From Bacillota bacterium (GTDB lineage: Bacteria; Bacillota; UBA4882; UBA8346): a DNA stretch of 5,873 nucleotides. The notes under the pieces are model-generated. The model saw nothing but the letters and a program-made list of their open reading frames with translations, was not told where the DNA came from and did no database searches. Below, piece after piece: positions 1-5,234 of this stretch. The DNA is taken from positions 1-5,873 of the forward strand of contig DNPP01000321.1 of assembly GCA_003501365.1 (NCBI GenBank), given 5' to 3'. Each line of letters opens with the position of its first letter. Within the stretch, counting starts at the first letter, position 1. Position numbers and translations under genes: made by a program.

Positions 1-461
1 TCAAAGGTGTCGCTGGGCAGCAATTTACCGGCTGTGACCCACCAAGCATCAAGAGTGGCAATTTTCACACTGGGATGGGCCAATTTGATGGAACGGGCGG
101 CAATCTCAATGGGGGCGATATTACCGTCATGCCCGTTCATGATGAAAATCTTTTCAATACCATTTTTGACGGTACTTTCCAGAATGTCTTTCAAAACAGC
201 AATTAAAGTCTCGGGCTGTAGGGTTAGACTGAATGGAAAATGGGAATAATGTTGACTCATACCGACATTTACGGGGGGAAGAACCAACAAGCCTGTGACC
301 TGTTCGGCAACTTTTTCGGCCAGCATTGATGAGACAAACGTATCGGTTCCAAACGGTAGGTGTTGACCGTGGTTTTCACAGGATCCAACCGCGATAATGG
401 CTTTATCAAATTTTGGGCCATTTTTAAATTGATGGCCGGTCATTTTTTGTAATAAACTCAT
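1..461 (-). CDS. Creatininase-family metal-dependent amidohydrolase, N-terminal 153 residues (3' end outside window)
   Basis: The reading frame starts at ATG 461-459 and stays open to the left edge, so only about the first 60% of a family that usually runs to roughly 230-260 residues is present. Three family motifs are visible: G26-S-C-E29-N-H31-G-Q-H-L-P-F-G-T-D40, then H71-Y-S-H-F-P-F-S (71-78), then N109-G-H111-D-G-N114. E29, H31, D40 and H111 match the metal ligands of the family, which hydrolyses cyclic or linear amide bonds (creatinine, formamides and related compounds) in the cytoplasm. The position that is the second-metal glutamate in true creatininase (E122 in the Pseudomonas enzyme, from memory) is G113 here, as in the NGHGGN-type members, so creatinine is not a safe substrate call. 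The usual FPGT is FPFS. There is no signal peptide. The gene follows the transporter on the same strand, beyond a terminator-like hairpin. Family assignment is firm; the substrate is unknown. Confidence 0.88.
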   Translation of the reverse strand, partial: MSLLQKMTGHQFKNGPKFDKAIIAVGSCENHGQHLPFGTDTFVSSMLAEKVAEQVTGLLVLPPVNVGMSQHYSHFPFSLTLQPETLIAVLKDILESTVKNGIEKIFIMNGHDGNIAPIEIAARSIKLAHPSVKIATLDAWWVTAGKLLPSDTF

Positions 462-468
462 GATAGAA

Positions 469-476
469 CCTCCTTA
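469..476 (-). promoter_or_regulatory. Ribosome binding site of the creatininase-family gene
   Basis: On the minus strand this reads TAAGGAGG, near-perfect complementarity to the 3' end of 16S rRNA, 7 nt before ATG 461-459. It fixes that start and argues that this gene is translated efficiently and independently of the gene before it. Confidence 0.85.
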
Positions 477-486
477 CAAATAATGA

Positions 487-544
487 AATAATAAAAGAGC
501 CACCGGGGCTCCGGAATAAAAATATACTCCGGTAACTCCCGGTG
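487..544 (-). terminator. Rho-independent terminator-like hairpin after the binding-protein gene
   Basis: On the minus strand the arm CACCGGG (544-538) pairs with CCCGGTG (507-501). After a small internal mismatch, CCGGA (532-528) pairs with TCCGG (515-511) around a 12-nt A/T-only-but-one loop. The 3' side continues GCTCTTTTATTATTTCATT, a U-rich but interrupted tail. The hairpin lies 21 nt after the binding-protein stop codon and ends about 40 nt before the hydrolase start. The mismatch between the two stem blocks and the broken U run suggest incomplete termination. It could be an attenuator or a 3'-end stabiliser of the transporter mRNA rather than a hard stop. Confidence 0.72.
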
Positions 545-565
545 TTATGTTAATGATTTAATTAA

Positions 566-1714
566 TCAAGGAGTGACCGACTTTACAAATTTAAACTGTC
601 CATCGACTACTTTCAAGACTGCAACGGATTTTAAAGGAACCCGTGAGTTGGCGGGATAAGTGATGGTGCCGGTGACGGCTTTGAAATCCTTGGTTTTAGC
701 TAATGCAATGCGGATGGCAGAAGGGTTAGCTGACTTTGCGCGTTTGATGGCATCGGCAATCAAATACATGGTATCATAGCCCAAAGCCGCGAAAGCGTTC
801 TCCGGAGCGGTTTTAAATTGACTTTTGTAAGCTTGAACAAATTTTTTGACTTTCGGTTCTTCACTGGTCAAGCTGGCGTGGGTGGTGAAATAGGTGTCAA
901 TATTGGCACCTTTGCCACCCAATTCAATCAACAAGGGGGTATCAAAGCCATCGCCGCTGATTACCGGAGTATTGATGCCGGCAGCACGTATTTGTTTAAC
1001 AATGATACCGCATTCGGAAGGTCCCGAGGAGATATAGAGCAGATCCGGCTTTTTGGTTAGGGCTTTTAAACGATTGACTTGAGCCGAAAAATCTTGGTCT
1101 CCGGTTTTAAAAGTATCCTCCAGCACAATGGCATCTTTCCCATTGATCTTTTTAAATCGTTCTTCAAAATAGGCTGCCAGATTGATGGTGAAATCCATAG
1201 CGGCATCCTTCAAAACATAAGCAGTTTTGGCTTTTAGATCTTTACTGGCAAACTCAGCTCCAACATAAGCTTGGGTATTATCACCATAAGGTGTCATAAA
1301 GAAATAATCGCCTACTTGATCCGGCATGGTCGGTAGCGTTGCACCGGTAGTAATGAAAGGAATCTTGGCTTTTTGAGCAATGGGTCCGGCGGCCAAAGCA
1401 TAGTTGGAATCACTGAAGCCGGCGATAGCTACTACTTTTTCTACATTGATTAATTTTAAAGCAGCATTGGTTGAGACGGCTTGATCGGTTTTGCCGTCGA
1501 GACTGACGACTTGAATTTTCCGTCCTAGAACACCGCCGGCAGCGTTAATCTCTTTGGCAGCTAAGTTAAGACCGTTGAGCGACGGGGCATCCAAAGAGGA
1601 TTGGTCACCGGTAAGGTTGAAGATAGCGCCGATTTTAATGGGCGGTGTTTCGGCAAAAGCATTAAAAGCAAATAATAATGCAATCAACATAAACGGCACA
1701 AGAAATTTTTTCAT
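566..1714 (-). CDS. livK: Branched-chain-amino-acid-type ABC transporter substrate-binding protein (LivK/LivJ-like)
   Basis: A 382-residue type I periplasmic binding protein of the Leu/Ile/Val receptor family (Peripla_BP_6). It captures the solute and delivers it to the LivH/LivM channel. The leader has K2-K3, a hydrophobic core and a likely signal peptidase I site after A19-F-A21. There is no lipobox cysteine, so the mature protein should be soluble in a periplasm. The mature part opens with K27-I-G-A-I-F-N-L-T-G, carries the N-lobe helix around N47-A60 (GLNLAAKEINAAGG), the ligand loop G124-A-T126, S253-G-D255-G in the second lobe, and G312-Y-D-T near the C-terminus. By comparison with LivJ, T126 and acidic D255 sit where residues bind the amino acid carboxylate and ammonium groups. 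This suggests an amino-acid-like ligand, from alignment by eye. The start follows GGAGG at 1727-1723 with 8 nt spacing. It is the last transporter gene, 53 nt after livM, whereas the binding protein often comes first. The ligand cannot be named. Confidence 0.93.
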   Translation of the reverse strand: MKKFLVPFMLIALLFAFNAFAETPPIKIGAIFNLTGDQSSLDAPSLNGLNLAAKEINAAGGVLGRKIQVVSLDGKTDQAVSTNAALKLINVEKVVAIAGFSDSNYALAAGPIAQKAKIPFITTGATLPTMPDQVGDYFFMTPYGDNTQAYVGAEFASKDLKAKTAYVLKDAAMDFTINLAAYFEERFKKINGKDAIVLEDTFKTGDQDFSAQVNRLKALTKKPDLLYISSGPSECGIIVKQIRAAGINTPVISGDGFDTPLLIELGGKGANIDTYFTTHASLTSEEPKVKKFVQAYKSQFKTAPENAFAALGYDTMYLIADAIKRAKSANPSAIRIALAKTKDFKAVTGTITYPANSRVPLKSVAVLKVVDGQFKFVKSVTP

Positions 1715-1722
1715 CGCAAATA

Positions 1723-1727
1723 CCTCC
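1723..1727 (-). promoter_or_regulatory. Ribosome binding site of the binding-protein gene
   Basis: GGAGG on the minus strand, 8 nt before ATG 1714-1712. It lies in the 53-nt gap after livM, the longest gap between two transporter genes here, so this gene has its own translation initiation rather than overlap coupling. That fits the usual need for binding protein in excess over membrane components. Confidence 0.8.
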
Positions 1728-1767
1728 AGTTAAATTATGTGGTGTTTAATTTTAGGAAACCCAATCT

Positions 1768-2817
1768 TTAGTGAGTCGTATCACCTCCCTTACGGAACAG
1801 GGATTTGATTTGTAATCTAGTCCAAGAAAATTCTAAGCGGCCCAATAAGCCGTTAGGACGAAACAGAATAACCAAAATCAAAGCGATAGCCAAAATGATT
1901 TGACTCAGACCATAAAGCGGCGGTAAGTTAATTCCCCAAAGCGTGATTCCGGATTCCAGATTACGCAAGAGCTCCGGGATTAAAGTCATTAATAAGGCTC
2001 CAACTACACCTCCGGTTATACTGCTCATTCCGCCTACCACCGACATCACGACTAAATTGAAAGTTTGACTGTAAGAAAAAGAACCGGGAGTAATCACCGT
2101 AATTAGATGACCCCAGAGCGCGCCGCCGATGCCTGCGAAGAAAGCGCTAAGGCAAAAAGCCAATAATTTATGGCTGGTTAAGTTGACCCCCAGGCACTCT
2201 GCAGCCAGCTCATCTTCTTTGACGGCGATCATGCCGCGGCCATATGCAGAATGAATTACTTTTGCCACGATATAAATGGTCAAAATCACTCCGAACCAGA
2301 TCCACCAAACATTGGTGAAGGATTCCAGGCCGTTTAGACCCCGGGCTCCCCGGGTCAAACCATCCATTTGAGTAATAAAGACCTGAATAATTACTAAAAA
2401 TCCTAAGGTTGCCACGCTCAAATAATGGCCGCGTAAACGGAGCACCGGATAACCGATAACCAAGGCACAAATTGAGGCAACCAGTCCGCCCAGCAGTAAT
2501 GCGAACAAAAAAGGTAATTGTAATGAGGCTAGCCAACCGGGAAGCTGAGGCAGGAGAATAAATTTTTTAGCCGCCGGGATAGTTAGGATGGCTGTGACAT
2601 AAGCCCCAACCGCCATAAATCCGGCATGCCCCAATGAAAATATCCCGCAAAAACCGTTGCTTAGATTCAGACTGACGACCAAAATGATGTTGATGCCGAT
2701 CAAATTAATGATCTGCATATGGTAAGGTGATAAGAAACGATTTAAAAGATAAAGCACTCCTGTACCAAAAACCAGAAAAACAATGGTATAGAGTTTAGCG
2801 GTTTTGGTGTTCATCAT
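1768..2817 (-). CDS. livM: Branched-chain-amino-acid-type ABC transporter permease LivM
   Basis: A 349-residue inner-membrane permease of the LivM branch of BPD_transp_2, forming the translocation channel with LivH. Roughly eight to nine hydrophobic segments are visible, near residues 10-26, 38-54, 60-80, 103-125, 132-150, 171-187, 216-236, 252-282 and 303-319. Signature stretches include G55-F-C-G-I-F-S-L-G-H-A-G-F (55-67), L126-R-L-R-G-H-Y-L-S (126-134), and the cytoplasmic coupling loop Y192-G-R-G-M-I-A-V-K-E-D-E-L-A-A (192-206), which contacts the ATPases. The C-terminus has the usual L318-F-R-P-N-G-L-L-G before a basic tail ending GGDTTH. The start is the first of two adjacent ATG codons (2817 and 2814). 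The upstream one overlaps the livH stop as ATGA and lies 6 nt from GGGAG at 2828-2824; the second is nearly as plausible and would shorten the protein by one residue. Length and motifs are normal for the family. Confidence 0.93.
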   Translation of the reverse strand: MMNTKTAKLYTIVFLVFGTGVLYLLNRFLSPYHMQIINLIGINIILVVSLNLSNGFCGIFSLGHAGFMAVGAYVTAILTIPAAKKFILLPQLPGWLASLQLPFLFALLLGGLVASICALVIGYPVLRLRGHYLSVATLGFLVIIQVFITQMDGLTRGARGLNGLESFTNVWWIWFGVILTIYIVAKVIHSAYGRGMIAVKEDELAAECLGVNLTSHKLLAFCLSAFFAGIGGALWGHLITVITPGSFSYSQTFNLVVMSVVGGMSSITGGVVGALLMTLIPELLRNLESGITLWGINLPPLYGLSQIILAIALILVILFRPNGLLGRLEFSWTRLQIKSLFRKGGDTTH

Positions 2818-3710
2818 ACTTTTCTCCCTTCAGCCTGTCCGAGTATTCCGGATGGTTTAAAGAGCAAAACCAGAATCAAAATGATAAATACAAATGCGTC
2901 GCGATAGCCGGAGTAAGCCGGAGGCAATAGGGCCACCAGTAAAATTTCGGATAGGCCCAGGACATAACCACCGAGGGCTGCTCCGGAGACACTGCCGATA
3001 CCGCCAATAACTGCGGCTACAAAAGCTTTTAGGCCGGGCACAAAACCCATTAACGGTTCGATCCGGCCATACTGACCGGCCAGCATAATGCCGGAGACGG
3101 CGGCCATTGCCGAGCCTAAGGCAAAAGTAGTTGAGATTACCCGGTTGATATCAATTCCCATTAATTGGGCCACGCCGATATTTTCGGAACAGGCTCGCAT
3201 GGCCACACCAATCTTGGTATGGGTGACAAATAAAGAGAAAGCAATCATCAATACCAGTGAAAGACTGATAATTAATAGAGTCATGTTGCTGATGGAAATG
3301 TTACCGAAGTTATGGATATTGCTCAACACTTCCGGGACCTCAAATTTACGGGGTTGAGCGGTAACTGTCATAATTCCGGTATTTTGGATGATGATGGAGA
3401 CTGCCAGCGAAGTGATGAGTGCAGCCACATCATTGGATCCTCGTAAGGGACGGTAAGCCAGCCGTTCGATAAAAATCCCGACCAGTGCCGCAAAACCCAT
3501 TGCCAAAATTAAGGCAGCCCATAAAGGAAGTTGCATGCCGATGACGATAAAAAGGGCACAATAAGCGCCGATCATTAAAATATCACCGTGGGCAAAATTG
3601 ATCAGTCGTAAAATACTGAATGTCAGGGAAAAACCGATGGCAATCAACGCATAGATGCTACCTAGACTGAGGCCATCAATGGTATTTTGAATCAAGTAAG
3701 CAAGACTCAT
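2814..3710 (-). CDS. livH: Branched-chain-amino-acid-type ABC transporter permease LivH
   Basis: A 298-residue inner-membrane permease of the LivH branch of BPD_transp_2, partner of LivM. The N-terminus has the family pattern G13-L-S-L-G-S-I-Y-A-L (13-22), then I37-N-F-A-H-G-D-I-L-M (37-46), then E82-R-L-A-Y-R-P-L-R (82-90). The coupling loop is G168-V-A-M-R-A-C-S-E-N (168-177) followed by A181-Q-L-M-G-I. Hydrophobic segments lie near 14-34, 43-58, 62-81, 95-115, 143-163, 192-213, 228-256 and 271-284, and the end has F284-K-P-S-G-I-L-G. The ATG at 3710-3708 is preceded by GGAGG (3724-3720, 9 nt away), which lies within the last codons of livF. A nearer ATG at 3715 is in another frame and stops after two codons. 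The gene is 5 nt from livF and overlaps livM by 4 nt (ATGA), so translation is probably coupled. Confidence 0.94.
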   Translation of the reverse strand: MSLAYLIQNTIDGLSLGSIYALIAIGFSLTFSILRLINFAHGDILMIGAYCALFIVIGMQLPLWAALILAMGFAALVGIFIERLAYRPLRGSNDVAALITSLAVSIIIQNTGIMTVTAQPRKFEVPEVLSNIHNFGNISISNMTLLIISLSLVLMIAFSLFVTHTKIGVAMRACSENIGVAQLMGIDINRVISTTFALGSAMAAVSGIMLAGQYGRIEPLMGFVPGLKAFVAAVIGGIGSVSGAALGGYVLGLSEILLVALLPPAYSGYRDAFVFIILILVLLFKPSGILGQAEGRKV

Positions 3711-3715
3711 TGCAT

Positions 3716-4435
3716 TTATCCTCCCAGATAGGCGTTTTTCACAGCTTCATTTTGGAGTAATTCCATTGTAGTGCCCGAAAGCTTGAGGGCGCCAGTTTCC
3801 AGTACATAAGCCCGGTCAGCAACTTCCAAGGCGGCGTAGGCATTCTGCTCAACCAGCAAAATGGTTTTGCCCTCCTTCTTAAGCGCTGCGATGACTTTAT
3901 AAATCGTTTCAATAATAAGCGGAGCGAGACCCAGGGATGGCTCATCAAAGAGTAACATAGTCGGACGGGACATTAAGGCCCGCCCAATTGCCAACATTTG
4001 CTGTTCGCCACCGGAAAGAGTTCCGGCAACCTGGTTTTTGCGCTCAGCAAGAATGGGGAAGAGCGAATAGACCCATTCCAGATCTTGCTGAATTTGTTTT
4101 TTATCGGCACAACAATAGGCGCCGATTTTTAAATTCTCCAAAACACTGATCCGCGCAAAAATTCCCCGTCCTTCCGGGCAATGAGCCAATCCCAGGCTGA
4201 CGATCTGATGAGGACCGACTTTGGTTAGATCATGGCTATGAAAGAAAATTTGACCTTTGCGTGGCTTGAGCATACCGGAAATCCCGCGTAAAGTACTGGT
4301 TTTTCCGGCGCCGTTGGCCCCGAGCAGAGCGACGAGTTCGCCTTGTTTCACTTCGAGCGATAAGTTTTTAACCGCTTGAATATTGCCATAAAAAAGATCA
4401 AGGTCTTTCAATTCAAGTACTGTTTGTTCAAGCAC
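3716..4435 (-). CDS. livF: Branched-chain-amino-acid-type ABC transporter ATP-binding protein LivF
   Basis: A 239-residue cytoplasmic ATPase that pairs with LivG to drive import. Features in order: A-loop aromatic Y16, Walker A G39-A-N-G-A-G-K45-T46, ABC signature L140-S-G-G-E-Q-Q146, Walker B L161-L-F-D164-E165-P, D-loop around S167-L-G-L-A-P172. At the switch-histidine position it has V195-E-Q197-N, the glutamine form typical of LivF, while LivG has histidine. The stretch C86-P-E-G-R-G-I-F (86-93) is also LivF-like. The start is GTG 4435-4433, inside the end of livG (8-nt overlap). It is supported by GGAGG at 4450-4446, 10 nt upstream, and by the lack of a better in-frame ATG before the conserved N-terminal strand. 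Length is normal. Confidence 0.94.
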   Translation of the reverse strand: MLEQTVLELKDLDLFYGNIQAVKNLSLEVKQGELVALLGANGAGKTSTLRGISGMLKPRKGQIFFHSHDLTKVGPHQIVSLGLAHCPEGRGIFARISVLENLKIGAYCCADKKQIQQDLEWVYSLFPILAERKNQVAGTLSGGEQQMLAIGRALMSRPTMLLFDEPSLGLAPLIIETIYKVIAALKKEGKTILLVEQNAYAALEVADRAYVLETGALKLSGTTMELLQNEAVKNAYLGG

Positions 4436-5213
4436 TGGTTTTTGACCTCCCCAAATAAGCCTCGATCACCATGGGATTCATTTTGATGGCAGCCGGTGTG
4501 CCCTCTGCAATAATCCTACCATAGCTCAAAACCTGCAAACGTTGACAGAGATTCATCACTACATGCATATCATGTTCGATTAGGATAATCGCCAAGTTAA
4601 ACTCATCCCGCAATCGGCGAATACTCTCCATCAGTTCGATACTTTCCTGATGGTTCATTCCGGCGGCAGGCTCGTCCAATAATAAGACCTGCGGTCCGGT
4701 TGCCAAAGCCCGGGCAATTTCCAGTTTGCGCTGAACACCGTATGCTAAATTTTTCGCGAGTTGATTTTGGATACCATGAATACCCAATACCTTCAGATAA
4801 TATTCCGCCTGAGCATTAAGGCTTTTTTCTTCCTTGCTGAAAGCCCCGCTTCCCGCCAGGACGCTGCTAAGGTGATATTTTTTATGAATTTGGGCAGCTA
4901 CCAATACATTTTGCAGGGCTGATAACTCTCCGAATAACCGGATGTTCTGAAAGGTCCGGGCCATACCCTTCTTGGCAATTTGATCAGGACGAAACCTGGT
5001 GATATCCTGGCCTTTCAATTGGATTTTTCCGGAACTCGGCGGGAATATGCCGGTGAGCAGGTTGAAAACGGTGGTTTTTCCGGCGCCATTGGGACCGATG
5101 AGTCCGACGATTTCGCCGGCGGAAATATCCAATTGGTAATGATCTACGGCTAACAGGCCCTTGAAATTTTTGGTTAATTCATTGACGTGTAATAAAGCTC
5201 GGGAGTCTCCCAT
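4428..5213 (-). CDS. livG: Branched-chain-amino-acid-type ABC transporter ATP-binding protein LivG
   Basis: A 261-residue cytoplasmic ATPase, partner of LivF at the LivH/LivM channel. It shows Walker A G40-P-N-G-A-G-K46-T-T48, Q-loop region T87-F-Q89-N, signature L156-A-Y-G-V-Q-R (156-162), Walker B V176-L-L-L-D180-E181-P, D-loop A183-A-G-M, and switch histidine in I212-E-H214-D. The LivG-specific insertion between Q-loop and signature (about 107-150) is present. The signature has Ala where most ABC proteins have Ser; LAYG is also found in other LivG proteins, so it is not a defect. The C-terminus N246-P...V-I-E-A-Y-L-G is the usual LivG end. ATG 5213 follows AAGGGGTGA (5226-5218) by 4 nt. 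It begins 21 nt after the regulator stop and overlaps livF by 8 nt. Confidence 0.95.
   Translation of the reverse strand: MGDSRALLHVNELTKNFKGLLAVDHYQLDISAGEIVGLIGPNGAGKTTVFNLLTGIFPPSSGKIQLKGQDITRFRPDQIAKKGMARTFQNIRLFGELSALQNVLVAAQIHKKYHLSSVLAGSGAFSKEEKSLNAQAEYYLKVLGIHGIQNQLAKNLAYGVQRKLEIARALATGPQVLLLDEPAAGMNHQESIELMESIRRLRDEFNLAIILIEHDMHVVMNLCQRLQVLSYGRIIAEGTPAAIKMNPMVIEAYLGRSKTSA
4446..4450 (-). promoter_or_regulatory. Ribosome binding site deciding the GTG start of livF
   Basis: The minus strand reads GGGGAGGTC here, inside the coding end of livG. The GGAGG core is 10 nt before GTG 4435-4433. Its position supports the GTG start and indicates translational coupling of the two ATPase genes. 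Confidence 0.7.
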
Positions 5214-5234
5214 GAATTCACCCCTTATGTGTTT

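Noticed and set aside
7..249. An 80-codon plus-strand open frame antisense to the hydrolase gene
   Set aside because: The opposite strand encodes clear creatininase-family motifs over the same bases. The plus-strand frame has no evident ribosome binding site or recognisable domain. The same reasoning dismisses plus-strand frames at 818-1060, 3088-3357 and 5302-5547.
156..461. Calling the downstream gene creatinine amidohydrolase outright
   Set aside because: Only the family is supported. The second-metal glutamate is replaced by glycine, and the C-terminal part is outside the window.
1715..1767. Possible promoter for the binding-protein gene (minus strand TTGGGT and CATAAT)
   Set aside because: The hexamers are weak matches and about 19 nt apart, in an A/T-rich gap where such matches arise by chance. 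Not enough to annotate.
2210..2536. A 108-codon open frame on the minus strand inside livM
   Set aside because: It lies wholly within livM in another frame. Its product is not membrane-like and shows no known motif, while the livM frame carries intact family motifs across the same stretch.
4740..4750. Degenerate ABC signature (L-A-Y-G-V-Q) in LivG taken as a loss-of-function change
   Set aside because: LivG proteins commonly have LAYG or LSYG here, and Walker A, Walker B and the switch histidine are intact.
4297..5095. Near-identical 20-odd-base segments at about 4297-4320 and 5072-5095
   Set aside because: These are the Walker A coding regions of livF and livG. The similarity reflects conserved protein sequence in homologous ATPases, not a DNA repeat.
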